DNA of 64,000 nt, taken from contig NZ_JASBAN010000001.1 of assembly GCF_029953305.1 (NCBI RefSeq), positions 1,791,001-1,855,000 of the forward strand, read 5' to 3'. The number at the start of each line of letters is the position of its first letter. Positions within the stretch are counted from its first letter, which is position 1. Source of the stretch: Commensalibacter nepenthis. GTDB lineage: Bacteria > Pseudomonadota > Alphaproteobacteria > Acetobacterales > Acetobacteraceae. Made by a program: the position numbers and the translations under genes. Shown in pieces: positions 45,764 through 56,223 of the stretch. The notes beneath the pieces were generated by a model. It did not search any database. It was not told the origin of the DNA and saw only the letters and a list, made by a program, of their open reading frames with translations.

Positions 45764-46351
45764 TTAAGCGGACTTCATGGCTTCAGTAAGCTCACTTAAA
45801 ACAGTGTTTGAATCTTTGGATTCTAGCACTGCGACTTCGCTAACAAAACGCTCTTGTGCAGCTTCGAAAAGTTTTCTTTCGCTGAAGCTGCCATCAAGAC
45901 TGTCAACATTACGGCGAAGGTCACGAAGTACTTCTGCGATTTGCATCAAATCACCAGAGTTAATTTTTTCTTGGTAAATAACAGCACGTCTGGCCCACAT
46001 GCCTTTATTATTTTGTGGCTTTCCTTTGATTGTTGACATCGCTTTGCTAACGATCTCTCTGGAAGCAATTTTACGTAATCCAGCTTTTTTTGCTTTTGAT
46101 AATGGAATACGCAGGGTCATTTGATTATCAGGAAATGAAATTTGTATCATTTCCAGTTTAGTACCAGCAATTTCTTCAACACCGATACGATCAACACGTC
46201 CAACACCGTGTGCCGCATATACAATGGCATCACCTTCTTGGAAAGGGAAAGTATCTTTATTGTCTACTTCTTGAGCAGCTGTTTTCGCAATAGCAGCGCG
46301 TGCCATTTCATCAGTGACACCGCCTTTTGGAGGGGAACGGAATATATTCAT
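45764..46351 (-). CDS. carD: CarD-family transcriptional regulator
   Basis: A 195-residue CarD/CdnL protein that binds the RNA polymerase beta subunit and stabilises open complexes. The RNA-polymerase-interacting Tudor-like domain is at about 35-95 (FQEGDAIVYAAHGVGRVDRIG), and the C-terminal DNA-binding helical domain follows (WARRAVIYQEKINSGDLMQIAEVLRDL). Alphaproteobacterial CarD proteins control rRNA and stress genes and are usually essential. It is a single gene with a strong terminator. Confidence 0.94.
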   Translation of the reverse strand: MNIFRSPPKGGVTDEMARAAIAKTAAQEVDNKDTFPFQEGDAIVYAAHGVGRVDRIGVEEIAGTKLEMIQISFPDNQMTLRIPLSKAKKAGLRKIASREIVSKAMSTIKGKPQNNKGMWARRAVIYQEKINSGDLMQIAEVLRDLRRNVDSLDGSFSERKLFEAAQERFVSEVAVLESKDSNTVLSELTEAMKSA

Positions 46352-46429
46352 ACGATGAAGCTATCATAAATTTAATAAATTGTCACCATAATTGTTTTTT
46401 GTTCGATTTACAAGTAAGAGAATTTTATA

Positions 46430-47311
46430 TTACCATTGTATACCATTCACAGGCGCAATCGGAGCCCCGGTTGGATCGCCGATTTGTTCAAGTAAATCAA
46501 TCTCTAAACTACGTGTCATGGTTAACATTGGCACAGCATGTGGGCTTTCGTCAAAGGGATTTTGTAAATCACTACCAATTTTGTATAATGCCATAAACAG
46601 GAAACCCACAAGTGCGGAACCTAGTGGTGTGAACCATCCCAAAGTTTGTACCATTGAAAAAGGTAAAATAACACAGGTTATTTCTGTCAAGAAATATGGT
46701 AAGGTAGAAAATTGAATGGATAAAGGTGTATTTTTGATTCTTTCCAATGCACCCTGCGCATTTGCGATATCAGACAAAATTCGATCGATCTGAGAATGAA
46801 TGGCGCCATCAATTTGTTTCTTTTCAACCTCTTGAGTTACCATTAACCCTATTTGGAATAAAACGCCGTTAGGTTGATTTCTTAATCCTTTGATATAATC
46901 CTGAATATGAACGGGCAATACACGTTTGACATTGCTATTTAATAAGGCATCCTTGCCACGTAAGTGATATGCTAAAACATAAGCATATCCAGCAATAGCA
47001 CGGGTAAGATCAGGATGACTTTTTAAAATTGTTGAACATTGTCTGGAAAAAGAACGACAATTATTGGTGATTAATCCCCAATGTGATCTTGCTTCCCACC
47101 ACCGATTATAAGCTGTATTATTGCGAAAATTCATGAATAATACAAGAACAGATCCAATCAAAGCTGTTGGCAACGCTGATTGGTCAAACCAGTCAATGTG
47201 GAAATATTTATAACAAATAACAACCAGCATATCCCAAATAAAAAGGATAGAAAGAGGTTTAACACTATCTTGAAGAATAAATCGAAGACCACGTTTTGCA
47301 TTAACAATCAT
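46430..47311 (-). CDS. bestrophin-family (UPF0187) anion channel
   Basis: A 293-residue integral membrane protein of the bestrophin/YneE family, pentameric channels that pass anions or, in some bacterial members, cations. The family signature is NFRNNTAYNRWWEARSHWG (about 61-79). There are two hydrophobic pairs, at about 20-60 and 205-255, and the neck-type GWFTPLGSALVGF segment. The physiological ion is not predictable. It is a single gene upstream of carD on the same strand, with 78 bp between. Confidence 0.88.
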   Translation of the reverse strand: MIVNAKRGLRFILQDSVKPLSILFIWDMLVVICYKYFHIDWFDQSALPTALIGSVLVLFMNFRNNTAYNRWWEARSHWGLITNNCRSFSRQCSTILKSHPDLTRAIAGYAYVLAYHLRGKDALLNSNVKRVLPVHIQDYIKGLRNQPNGVLFQIGLMVTQEVEKKQIDGAIHSQIDRILSDIANAQGALERIKNTPLSIQFSTLPYFLTEITCVILPFSMVQTLGWFTPLGSALVGFLFMALYKIGSDLQNPFDESPHAVPMLTMTRSLEIDLLEQIGDPTGAPIAPVNGIQW

Positions 47312-47431
47312 TAAATAATGTCTTTATCACAAAAGGTTGTATTAACTAAAAAATAAATTCCCAAAAATATGACAATAAAATATGTCATTTTTAAGTTAAT
47401 TGATTTTTATGTCGAAATTTAATAAAAGAAA

Positions 47432-48649
47432 CTACATTATTACCTTACTGTCTTCTCTTTCTGTTGCTCTGATTCGTTGACTTTCAGTGCGTAACTGTCC
47501 ACAAGCTGCCAGAATATCCCTGCCTCTTGGGGTTCGAATAGGGGATGAGTATCCTGCTTGCATAATAATATCAGCGAATTTTTGAACTTGTTCTGTTTTT
47601 GATGGTTTGTAATCGCTACCAGGCCAAGGATTAAACGGAATCAAATTTACCTTGGCATGAATGCCTTTTAATAACCGCACCAGTTCCCGAGCTTCCGCTT
47701 CGCTGTCATTGATACCACGTAACATAATATATTCAAACGTAATACGCCTTGAGTTACTTGCAGCTGGATAACGGCGACAAGCGGCTAATACATCTTTGAT
47801 AGGATATTTACGATTCAACGGAACGATTTCATCACGCAAATCATCTCTGACTGCATGTAAAGAAATAGCAAGATTAATAGCTAAATCACTTCCACATTGA
47901 TCCATCATCGGGACAACGCCAGAAGTAGATAATGTAATTCTGCGTCTGGAAATACCGATACCCTCGTCATCCATGGCAATACGCATGGCTTTGGCGATGT
48001 TTTCGTAATTATATAAAGGTTCACCCATACCCATTAAAACAATGGTTGATAAAAGGCGAGGTCTGTCTGCGGTTGGAGTTGGCCATTCACCATAGCTGTC
48101 ACGGGCAGCCATAAATTGACCAATAATTTCAGCTGCTCCCAAATTACGCACTAAATTTTGTGTGCCTGTATGGCAAAAACGACAAGAGAGTGTACATCCA
48201 ACTTGTGAAGAGATACAAACAGCACCACGATCTTCACGACGATCGGGAATATAGACGGTTTCAGCTTCTTGACCATCTCTGAATTGGAATAAGAATTTAC
48301 GTGTTTCGTCTTTTGATGTTTGTTCTGTGACGACTTTTGGACGACTAACAACACATCGATCGATTAGTTTCGCACGTAAAGGCTTGCCGATAGAGGTCAT
48401 TTCGTTAAAATCGGTAGCACCTTTATGATATATCCAATGCCATAATTGTTTTGTACGAAAGCGTTGTTCACCCATATCAACTAATAGTTGCTCTAATTCT
48501 GCGCGTGATAGTCCGACCAGCTCTGTTCTGCCGTCAGGTAATACAGAAGAGGGAGGAGAAAATTGTGCAGATTTTGCCAATATTCTCTTTTTTTCTTCCT
48601 CACTTAAGTCAGAAGGGGCAATTTTGGATAAAGTGTCAATAGCCGTCAT
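47432..48649 (-). CDS. rlmN: dual-specificity rRNA/tRNA methyltransferase RlmN
   Basis: A radical-SAM enzyme that methylates C2 of A2503 in 23S rRNA and A37 in some tRNAs. Numbering from the ATG at 48649 (405 residues), the CX3CX2C cluster is C152, C156 and C159 (GCTLSCRFCHTG), and the second mechanistic cysteine is near the C-terminus (ILAACGQLR). I prefer this start because the upstream frame, to 48772, runs into argJ and encodes an implausible hydrophobic extension. argJ ends 41 bp upstream. Confidence 0.95.
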   Translation of the reverse strand: MTAIDTLSKIAPSDLSEEEKKRILAKSAQFSPPSSVLPDGRTELVGLSRAELEQLLVDMGEQRFRTKQLWHWIYHKGATDFNEMTSIGKPLRAKLIDRCVVSRPKVVTEQTSKDETRKFLFQFRDGQEAETVYIPDRREDRGAVCISSQVGCTLSCRFCHTGTQNLVRNLGAAEIIGQFMAARDSYGEWPTPTADRPRLLSTIVLMGMGEPLYNYENIAKAMRIAMDDEGIGISRRRITLSTSGVVPMMDQCGSDLAINLAISLHAVRDDLRDEIVPLNRKYPIKDVLAACRRYPAASNSRRITFEYIMLRGINDSEAEARELVRLLKGIHAKVNLIPFNPWPGSDYKPSKTEQVQKFADIIMQAGYSSPIRTPRGRDILAACGQLRTESQRIRATEREDSKVIM

Positions 48650-48689
48650 AAAATTGGATAATCCCAGAGTAAGAGAAAAAATAGATGTC

Positions 48690-49925
48690 TTAAGAACGAA
48701 GATAAGAACCGTTAATATCAATATAGCCCTTGGTGAGGTTACAGCTCCATATCGTTGCTTTACCACTTCCAAGATTTAGGTCAATTTTAATTTTGATGGT
48801 TTCTTCTTTCATATGCTGCGCAACCGTATCGCGGTCATAATCCATAAGAACACCGCCTTCATGGGCAACCCATACATCACCAATAGCAACCGATAAGCTA
48901 TCTCTGTTGGCAGGTTCACCAGCTTTTCCAACTGCCATTACCACACGCCCCCAATTGGCATCCTCGCCCGTAATCGCCGTTTTAACCAAAGGAGAATTGC
49001 CAATACACATGCCGATTTTATGGGCAGAGTCATTATTAATAGCACCCGTAACGGTAATTTCAATTAGTTTACTAACCCCTTCACCATCTTTAATTACCAA
49101 TAAAGCAAGCTCTTTCAGAACTTTTTCTAATGTATTAGCAAAATCAGTTAAACGAGGGTCGGTAGGGTTTGTAATCTCGGGTGTATTTGCAACGCCTGTT
49201 GCAAAGAGTAATAATGTGTCCGAAGTTGATGTATCAGAATCAACCGTAATGGCATTAAAGGTTGTTTTAACTTTTTCAGAAAGGAGGGTTTGTAAAACAG
49301 AAGCAGGTAATTTGGCATCGGTTGTTACAAAAGACAACATCGTTGCCATATCAGGAGCAATCATTCCGCTACCTTTGGCGATTCCTTGAATCGTAACGTT
49401 TTCAGTGCCGATTTTTGTTTGTAGGGAATATCCTTTGGCAAAAGTATCGGTTGTTAAAATAGCTTGTGCTGTTTCTTTCCACTGATTTTTATCGAGATTT
49501 TGGTAAAGTTTTGGCATGTTATCAACAATTTTTTGATATGGCAGTTGTTCGCCAATCACCCCCGTCGAAGCAATAAAAATTTCCTCTGCAGAGCAGCCAA
49601 TGGCATTGGCAGCAGCCTCGGCAGAGCGTTGAACTGCTTCAAATCCAGCCTTGCCAGTAAAGACATTGGCAATGCCCGCATTAACTAATAATCCTCTGGC
49701 GTGACCTTTGGGTAATATCGCACGGCACCAATCAATAGGAGCACCGGGACATTTATTTTGTGTAAAAACCCCAGCGATAGTGGTGGATGGTGCAAATTCC
49801 ATTAAGGTTAAATCTAGGCGCCCAGAATATCTCAACCCTGCTTCAATAGAAGCCAAGCGTACCCCAGGAACAGCAGGAAGTGATGGAAGAGGAACTGCTA
49901 GGGGAGAGGTTGGATATGTAATCAT
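48690..49925 (-). CDS. argJ: ornithine acetyltransferase / glutamate N-acetyltransferase ArgJ
   Basis: A bifunctional arginine-biosynthesis enzyme that recycles the acetyl group from N-acetylornithine to glutamate. The 411-residue precursor is self-cleaved before a threonine nucleophile, here T195 in KGSGMIAPDMATML. The upstream oxyanion segment STGVIGE and the C-terminal EDANWGR are also conserved. It is followed by rlmN and preceded, 130 bp upstream, by the parvulin pair. Confidence 0.96.
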   Translation of the reverse strand: MITYPTSPLAVPLPSLPAVPGVRLASIEAGLRYSGRLDLTLMEFAPSTTIAGVFTQNKCPGAPIDWCRAILPKGHARGLLVNAGIANVFTGKAGFEAVQRSAEAAANAIGCSAEEIFIASTGVIGEQLPYQKIVDNMPKLYQNLDKNQWKETAQAILTTDTFAKGYSLQTKIGTENVTIQGIAKGSGMIAPDMATMLSFVTTDAKLPASVLQTLLSEKVKTTFNAITVDSDTSTSDTLLLFATGVANTPEITNPTDPRLTDFANTLEKVLKELALLVIKDGEGVSKLIEITVTGAINNDSAHKIGMCIGNSPLVKTAITGEDANWGRVVMAVGKAGEPANRDSLSVAIGDVWVAHEGGVLMDYDRDTVAQHMKEETIKIKIDLNLGSGKATIWSCNLTKGYIDINGSYLRS

Positions 49926-50054
49926 TGTTGAAATTACCTTATATTAAATCAATCATCAGAAAATGGAGCATATAATTTTATATTAGAACAAAAATATATA
50001 TATCTATAATGATAATTTTCTGAAGATAATCAATAGCGATCGTCATATAAAGGA

Positions 50055-50990
50055 TTAATATTCGATAATATGAACGTTTCCTAAACTTTCTTCGTAAATA
50101 TGAGTGACTGCCTCTTTTGTAATTTGTTCTTTGATAACTGACTTTACGGATTCTAAAGAGGGGGTAGGTCGATTGCGCTTAGCAATTTTTTGAAAAATAA
50201 CCCAGCCATAATTTGTTGGTATTGCTTGTGGTGTATATTCATTATTCTTTAATTGAGAGACCGCTTGAAGAATGGATTTATCTAATGCGTTCTGATTTAA
50301 CCAACCCATATCCCCTTTATTTTGCTCTCGATTTTGCAAGTCGATCGAATAAATACGCACAGCCGTTTGAAAATCTTGTCCATTATGAAGTTTTTTCAAA
50401 ACAATTTCTGCAATCTCAGGGGATTGAACAATAATTTGACGTAGATTGATTTCTTTGATGGGGGAATGTTGTAAATAATGTTCGTTATAATATTGTTGAA
50501 TTGCTTGTGGGGTTAGTAGAGGTTTAAGCTTTTCAAAGAAATACGCTTGTGTCAGCTTTTGCTGAGTAAACTCGGTAACCGCAGCATTAATTTGGTGTTG
50601 AATGGCTGGTTGTTGTGCGATGCCATCTTTTTGAATCGCAATTTGCAAGGCGCGATCAACAATGAGTTGTTTTGTTAATTGGGGATATAATAATTCTTTT
50701 GGAAGCGTTTTTAACTCTTTAGGCAAATTGGATGCTAATTTTTTTACGTCTTCAACGGTAATAACGTCATTATTAACACGTGCTAGTATTTGCGCTGAGT
50801 TATTGGTTATTTTGTTTGTAATAGGTGGTTTGACTGGGGATTGTATTTCAAAGAAAAGAGGATTGCTATTTTCTTTTGGAATTGTAATCGACGTCCCAGC
50901 CATTCCTGTTGTGGTAAAAAGGGCTGCTTGACCAATAGCTAGTGCAAATATGTATAATCCATATTTTGTTATTCTATGGGCAGCAACCAT
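50055..50990 (-). CDS. parvulin-like periplasmic protein without active-site histidines
   Basis: A 311-residue exported protein built like the adjacent PpiC/SurA-type isomerase: an N-terminal hydrophobic segment, a SurA-type helical chaperone region (about 66-175) and a parvulin domain (about 180-270) with GDMGWLNQ. The two histidines that flank the parvulin active site are replaced: Q185 where the paralogue has H172 (LRQIIV against IRHILV), and V264 where it has H251 (YGWVIF against FGYHVI). It probably works as a chaperone without isomerase activity. It starts 16 bp after its paralogue. Confidence 0.82.
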   Translation of the reverse strand: MVAAHRITKYGLYIFALAIGQAALFTTTGMAGTSITIPKENSNPLFFEIQSPVKPPITNKITNNSAQILARVNNDVITVEDVKKLASNLPKELKTLPKELLYPQLTKQLIVDRALQIAIQKDGIAQQPAIQHQINAAVTEFTQQKLTQAYFFEKLKPLLTPQAIQQYYNEHYLQHSPIKEINLRQIIVQSPEIAEIVLKKLHNGQDFQTAVRIYSIDLQNREQNKGDMGWLNQNALDKSILQAVSQLKNNEYTPQAIPTNYGWVIFQKIAKRNRPTPSLESVKSVIKEQITKEAVTHIYEESLGNVHIIEY

Positions 50991-51006
50991 TTATTTTTAT
51001 TCAACC

Positions 51007-51972
51007 TTATTTTGCAGGTGTTTGTGCAGACCCAGGAGCTGAAGGGGGCTGAATGGTGTATTTTTTGATGATTGCATCATTTTTCGTAATTTTGCTTTGT
51101 TTTACAGTGTCATCAATCACAGCTTTAACATTTTGTTGAATGAGTTTTTGACGAATCATTGGTGTTACTTTGTCCAATGGGGGGACTGGAACATCTTTAT
51201 AAGCTAAGACTTGGATAACGTGATATCCAAATGGGCTTTTTACAGGGGTTGTGCTGGTTGTATTTGCTTTCATTGCAAAAGCTGCCTTTGAAAAATCAGG
51301 CACAAGTTCATCTGCTTTCACCCAACCCAAATCACCACCATTTTGCCCTGCGGTTGCTTTATCAATTGAGCTTGCTTTGGCAAGATCAGCAAATTTTTTG
51401 CCAGCTTTTAATTCTTTGATGATTTTTTCAGCTTCAGCCTGTGTTTTTACAAGGATATGACGAATATGTGCTTCTTTTACAGGAGGTTTATTCGCAAAAT
51501 TTTCATCATAGAATTTTTTGATTGCTTCTGGAGTAATTTTGGGTTCAACCTGAGCTTTTAAATAAGCATCTTGAATGATGCTTGCTTTGGCAAGCTTTAA
51601 TTGTTGTTGAACTTCTGGATTATTTTCTAGATTAGCTTTTTCAGCCATTTGTTGAATAGCTTTTTGATCAACCATTTGATCGACCATCATTGGTAATAAA
51701 ACACCTGTTGGAATTTGGCTTAGTTGAGCGGGTAATAATTTACGTGCATCTAATACATCACCAATGGTAATATTTTGACCGTTCACAGTGGCCAATACAG
51801 TGCTTTTATCTGCTTTTTCAAGAGAAGATGTGTCATTTGTTGGTACAGCTTGGGTTGCTGCGGGTGTATCGGATTTGGATGCAGGTTCTGCAGCCATCGC
51901 AGCCGCGCTGAAAAGGCTTGATGTAATCAAAAGGCTTGCAGCAAAACGAAATGTTTTTTTAGAAATAGACAT
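51007..51972 (-). CDS. peptidyl-prolyl cis-trans isomerase (PpiC/SurA type)
   Basis: A periplasmic parvulin isomerase that assists folding of exported and outer-membrane proteins. The 321 residues comprise a signal peptide (about 1-28, ending AMAAEP), a SurA-like N-terminal helical domain, and a parvulin domain (about 165-260) with HIRHILVK (H172), GGDLGWV and FGYHVIQV (H251), all intact. The C-terminus is alanine/proline-rich. It is divergent from secA across about 300 bp, consistent with a shared role in protein export. Confidence 0.92.
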   Translation of the reverse strand: MSISKKTFRFAASLLITSSLFSAAAMAAEPASKSDTPAATQAVPTNDTSSLEKADKSTVLATVNGQNITIGDVLDARKLLPAQLSQIPTGVLLPMMVDQMVDQKAIQQMAEKANLENNPEVQQQLKLAKASIIQDAYLKAQVEPKITPEAIKKFYDENFANKPPVKEAHIRHILVKTQAEAEKIIKELKAGKKFADLAKASSIDKATAGQNGGDLGWVKADELVPDFSKAAFAMKANTTSTTPVKSPFGYHVIQVLAYKDVPVPPLDKVTPMIRQKLIQQNVKAVIDDTVKQSKITKNDAIIKKYTIQPPSAPGSAQTPAK

Positions 51973-52180
51973 GTAAAATACCTTAGAAAATTGGTTGAAG
52001 TTTGTTTTATGAAATATAAACTTTAGTTGTAATTATACCATACAAAAAAAAGATTGTCTTTAAAGAAGTCGTTATTATTTAGAGCAATATGAAAAAATCA
52101 GAAATATTTAAAAATATAAATGCAGGATTTTTTATGCTATGGTATTAAAAATTTTTTATAATAATATTGTTTGCTTAAGT

Positions 52181-52241
52181 TCTGCCTGAATTTTGTTAAG
52201 TTTAAATAAGATTACTGACGGACCTTGTACTAACAGGCAGA
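52181..52241 (+). promoter_or_regulatory. inverted repeat in the secA leader
   Basis: TCTGCCTG (52181-52188) and CAGGCAGA (52234-52241) are perfect complements separated by 45 nt and end 30 nt before the secA ATG. They could fold the leader and affect secA translation, or bind a regulator. Spaced 8-bp repeats can arise by chance. Confidence 0.3.
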
Positions 52242-52270
52242 GTTACGGGGACGTTGTTTGGAAAATATTG

Positions 52271-54922
52271 ATGTTTGCAAAATTTGCTCGTGCTGTTTTA
52301 GGTACATCTAATGAGCGTTCATTAAAAGCCTATCAACGGCGAGTGCCCAAAATTAATAGTTTAGAGCCTGAAATGCAGGCTTTGGATGATGCTGCTCTTG
52401 CAAATAAGACGGTTGAATTTCGCCAGCGTCTTGCTAATGGCGAAGAATTGGATGCATTATTGCCCGAAGCTTTTGCCGTGGTCAGAGAAGCGTCGAAACG
52501 CGTTTTGGGAATGCGCCATTTTGATGTGCAATTAATTGGTGGGATGGTTCTTCATGACGGTAAAGTTGCAGAAATGCGTACTGGTGAAGGAAAAACACTG
52601 GTTGCAACACTAGCAGTTTATTTAAACGCACTTCCTGCCAAAGGGGTGCATGTCGTCACCGTTAATGATTACCTTGCGTCACGCGACGCCGAAGAAATGG
52701 GGCGTTTATATAATTTTCTTGGCTTAACGGTTGGTACTATCATTGCTGATCTTAATGATGATGAGCGCAAGCAATCTTATCAAGCTGATATCACATATGG
52801 CACCAATAACGAATTTGGTTTCGATTATCTGCGTGATAATATGAAATATAGCTTTGATGAAATGGTTCAACGTGACTTTTTCTATGCGATTGTTGACGAA
52901 GTTGACTCTATTTTAATTGATGAGGCACGAACACCGCTGATTATTTCAGGTGTCGCAGATGACAGTTCTGATTTATATCGCTCTGTTGACGAAGTAATTA
53001 AGGAAATTGTCAAAGCTCCAGAGAATTACGAAAAAGACGAAAAATTTAAAACCGTTATTCCTACTGAAATAGGAACAGAAAATATTGAAGCTGCCTTGCG
53101 TGAAAAAGGCGTTTTGAGTGATGGTGACCTTTACGATATTCACAATGTTGCTTTAGTCCATCATATGCAACAGGCGTTAAGAGCGCATACTTTGTTCGCC
53201 AAAGATGTCGATTATATTGTTCGTAATGATAAAATCATTTTAATTGATGAATTTACAGGACGTATGATGGATGGTCGCCGTTATTCTGACGGTTTGCATC
53301 AAGCTTTGGAAGCCAAAGAACATGTTACGATTCAGCAAGAGAACCAAACATTAGCCTCAATTACCTTCCAAAATTATTTCCGTTTATATCCTAAATTATC
53401 GGGGATGACGGGAACTGCAATGACCGAAGTGGATGAATTTGCAGAGATTTATAAATTAGATGTGGTATCCATCCCAACCAATTTAAAAGTTCAGCGTAAA
53501 GATGAACATGATGAAATTTATTTAACAGCGAATGAAAAATATGAGGCTGTTAGTAAATTAATTGAAGAAATTCACGCGAAGAAACAACCTATTTTGGTTG
53601 GTACAACATCGATTGAAAAAAGTGAAATTCTTTCTGATTTGCTGACCAAGAAGAAAATTCCTCATAATGTCCTGAATGCACGTTTTCATGAAAAAGAAGC
53701 TCAAATTGTAGCGCAAGCAGGTGGTTCAGGAGCAATTACGATTGCGACGAACATGGCGGGTCGTGGTACGGATATTAAATTGGGAGGGAATGTTGAGATG
53801 CTTATTCAACAACAACTCTCTGATATTGAGGACGAAGAAGAACGCAAACAAAAAGAGCAAGAATTACGTGAATGTGCGAAAATAGATCATGACCAAGTCA
53901 AAGCAAATGGTGGTTTGTTTGTAATCGGAACAGAACGTCATGAAAGTCGCCGTATCGACAATCAGTTGCGTGGTCGTTCTGGACGGCAAGGCGATCCTGG
54001 TAATTCACGGTTCTTTTTGTCTTTAGAAGATGATTTGATGCGAATTTTTGGTTCTGAACGTATGAGCGGAATGTTGCAAAAAATGGGGTTAAAAGAAGGG
54101 GAAGCCATTGTGCATCCTTGGATTAATAAAGCCCTTGAAAAAGCACAGAAAAAAGTTGAAGAACGCAATTTCGATATGCGTAAAAACACGTTAAAATATG
54201 ATGATGTGATTAACGATCAACGTAAAGAGGTTTATTCTCAGCGTCGTGAATATATGTCATCAGAAGATGTGTCTGAGACCATTGCAACCATGCGTAATGA
54301 TGTGATTGCAACGCTGGTTACCAGTTATTTACCTGAAAAATCTTTTGCTGAACAATGGCAAACTGAGGAATTGACTGTCGAACTCAAACGTTTGTTAAAT
54401 CTCGATTTACCTATCAAAGAATGGTCAGAAGAAACAACCATCAGCATTGATGAAATCGAAAACCGTATCAAAGAAGCTGCTGAAAACGCACATGCTGTAC
54501 AAGCTGCTAATTTTGGTGCTTCTATTATGCGCTATGTTGAAAAACAAATCTTATTGACAACGTTGGATGGTGTTTGGAAAGAACATCTTTTGCGTTTGGA
54601 TCAAATGCGCCAGGGGATCGGTTTGCGTGCTTACGGGCAAAAAGATCCTCTTAATGAATATAAAAAAGAAGCCTATAACTTATTTCATTATATGTTGGAT
54701 GAACTCAGTGAACGCGTGATATCTACTTTATGTCGTGTAGAGGTTAATGTCAGAACAGATGATGAAGAGCCTGTGGACGAGTTTGGCGAAGGTCAATTTT
54801 TAGAAAAAAGTGATGATGAAGAGATTGATATTCCAGAAGAGTGGGTAAATATTTCTCGTAATGCACTATGTCCTTGTGGATCAGGTAAGAAATATAAGCA
54901 CTGTCACGGCAAGTTAGTTTAA
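52271..54922 (+). CDS. secA: preprotein translocase ATPase SecA
   Basis: The motor of the general secretion pathway. With the start at the ATG of 52271 ([11 protein letters not shown], with TTTGGA upstream) it is 883 residues. Features are Walker [10 protein letters not shown] (102-110), the [15 protein letters not shown] helicase motif, the preprotein cross-linking domain, the second nucleotide-binding fold ending [12 protein letters not shown], and the C-terminal zinc tail [15 protein letters not shown] (C867, C869, C878, H879) that binds SecB. A longer frame from 52193 has no support. It heads a rightward series with yebC 39 bp downstream. Confidence 0.97.
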   Translation: MFAKFARAVLGTSNERSLKAYQRRVPKINSLEPEMQALDDAALANKTVEFRQRLANGEELDALLPEAFAVVREASKRVLGMRHFDVQLIGGMVLHDGKVAEMRTGEGKTLVATLAVYLNALPAKGVHVVTVNDYLASRDAEEMGRLYNFLGLTVGTIIADLNDDERKQSYQADITYGTNNEFGFDYLRDNMKYSFDEMVQRDFFYAIVDEVDSILIDEARTPLIISGVADDSSDLYRSVDEVIKEIVKAPENYEKDEKFKTVIPTEIGTENIEAALREKGVLSDGDLYDIHNVALVHHMQQALRAHTLFAKDVDYIVRNDKIILIDEFTGRMMDGRRYSDGLHQALEAKEHVTIQQENQTLASITFQNYFRLYPKLSGMTGTAMTEVDEFAEIYKLDVVSIPTNLKVQRKDEHDEIYLTANEKYEAVSKLIEEIHAKKQPILVGTTSIEKSEILSDLLTKKKIPHNVLNARFHEKEAQIVAQAGGSGAITIATNMAGRGTDIKLGGNVEMLIQQQLSDIEDEEERKQKEQELRECAKIDHDQVKANGGLFVIGTERHESRRIDNQLRGRSGRQGDPGNSRFFLSLEDDLMRIFGSERMSGMLQKMGLKEGEAIVHPWINKALEKAQKKVEERNFDMRKNTLKYDDVINDQRKEVYSQRREYMSSEDVSETIATMRNDVIATLVTSYLPEKSFAEQWQTEELTVELKRLLNLDLPIKEWSEETTISIDEIENRIKEAAENAHAVQAANFGASIMRYVEKQILLTTLDGVWKEHLLRLDQMRQGIGLRAYGQKDPLNEYKKEAYNLFHYMLDELSERVISTLCRVEVNVRTDDEEPVDEFGEGQFLEKSDDEEIDIPEEWVNISRNALCPCGSGKKYKHCHGKLV

Positions 54923-54961
54923 GTGTTGTTGGTTTTAAGAGAAAGAATTAAGAGATAATTT

Positions 54962-55711
54962 ATGGCAGGACATTCCAAGTTTAAAAATATTATGCATCGT
55001 AAAGGTGCTCAAGATGCCCGTAGAGCAAGAGATTTTGCAAAGATTATTCGTGAGATCACCGTTGCTGCAAAAACAGGGTTGCCTGACCCTGCTTCTAATC
55101 CACGACTAAGGGCTGCTGTAGCTTCTGCTCGGGCGGTGAATATGCCTAAGGATAATGTGGATCGTGCGATAAAAAAAGCCGCGGGCAGTGGAGATGGGGA
55201 TAATTTCCAAGAGGTACGTTATGAAGGATATGGCACTGCAGGGGTAGCAATTATTGTTGAAGCACTAACAGATAATCGTAACCGTACGGCGTCTGATGTC
55301 CGTGCAGCTTTTAATAAATATGGTGGCTCTTTAGGGGAAATGAACTCTGTTTCCTTTATGTTTGAACGTTTAGGCGTAATTACTTATCCTGAATCTATTG
55401 CTGAATATGATGCAATGTTCGAAGCCGCAATTGAAGCAGAAGCCGAAAATGTGGAAGTAGCAGACGGATATTATGAAATTACATGTCCAATGGAAAATTT
55501 CTTTGCAGTTCGTGATGCTTTGGAAGCAAAGTTTAAAGACCCAGAAAGTGCAAAAATTGAATGGCGTCCAAGTAATACCGTGACATTGACCGAAGATAAT
55601 GCGCAAACCTTGTTAAAACTTATTGATACCTTAGAAGATCATGATGATGTGCAAAATGTTTTTGCTAATTTTGACCTTCCTGATGATGTTGCTGAACGGT
55701 TATCGGTTTAA
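54962..55711 (+). CDS. yebC: YebC/PmpR-family protein (TACO1-like)
   Basis: A 249-residue member of the YebC/TACO1 family. It starts [21 protein letters not shown], the family hallmark, and holds the three-domain body with [13 protein letters not shown]. Members act as transcriptional regulators or as ribosome-associated factors that relieve stalling at proline runs; YebC beside ruvCAB is the common arrangement. It is read with ruvC, 5 bp downstream. Confidence 0.96.
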   Translation: MAGHSKFKNIMHRKGAQDARRARDFAKIIREITVAAKTGLPDPASNPRLRAAVASARAVNMPKDNVDRAIKKAAGSGDGDNFQEVRYEGYGTAGVAIIVEALTDNRNRTASDVRAAFNKYGGSLGEMNSVSFMFERLGVITYPESIAEYDAMFEAAIEAEAENVEVADGYYEITCPMENFFAVRDALEAKFKDPESAKIEWRPSNTVTLTEDNAQTLLKLIDTLEDHDDVQNVFANFDLPDDVAERLSV

Positions 55712-55716
55712 AATTC

Positions 55717-56223
55717 GTGGTTAGAATCCTAGGGATTGACCCTGGCCTGCGCTTTACAGGCTGGGGTATTATAGACGCTCAGGGGAACCGTCTTTCTTAT
55801 GTAGGCAGTGGGATATTGGCTACGGATAGCAAGGCATCAGTCCCAGAGCGTCTTTGTGTTTTATCGGATGGGCTTGAAAAACTGATAGATCAACTTTCTC
55901 CTGACGAAGCTGCTGTTGAAGAAACCTATGTGAATCAAAATGGAACTGCAACATTAAAGCTGGGATATGCTAGGGGGGTTGCTTTGCTGATTCCTGCTAA
56001 ACGAAGTTTACTTGTTATTGAATATGGTGCGAAAACGGTTAAAAGAGCCGTTGTTGGCACAGGGGCAGCAACCAAAGATCAAGTCACCATGATGGTACAG
56101 CGTATATTACCTAGTGCGATTATTCAAAAGGCAGATGCTGCGGACGCATTGGCAATTGCGATTTGTCATGCACATCATCGTACCAGTCAAAATTGCATCT
56201 CTTTGGGAAAGGTTATGGCATGA
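55717..56223 (+). CDS. ruvC: Holliday junction resolvase RuvC
   Basis: Cleaves Holliday junctions during recombinational repair. The 168 residues have the acidic active site D8 (GIDPG), E68 (AAVEETYV), D140 and D143 (KADAADALAIAICH). It starts at GTG 55717. Its TGA overlaps the ruvA ATG. Confidence 0.96.
   Translation: MVRILGIDPGLRFTGWGIIDAQGNRLSYVGSGILATDSKASVPERLCVLSDGLEKLIDQLSPDEAAVEETYVNQNGTATLKLGYARGVALLIPAKRSLLVIEYGAKTVKRAVVGTGAATKDQVTMMVQRILPSAIIQKADAADALAIAICHAHHRTSQNCISLGKVMA

Noticed and set aside
49956-50023. Inverted repeat TCAGAAAAT / ATTTTCTGA upstream of argJ
   Set aside because: Nine bases separated by about 50 nt in A+T-rich DNA; likely chance, and no regulatory link.
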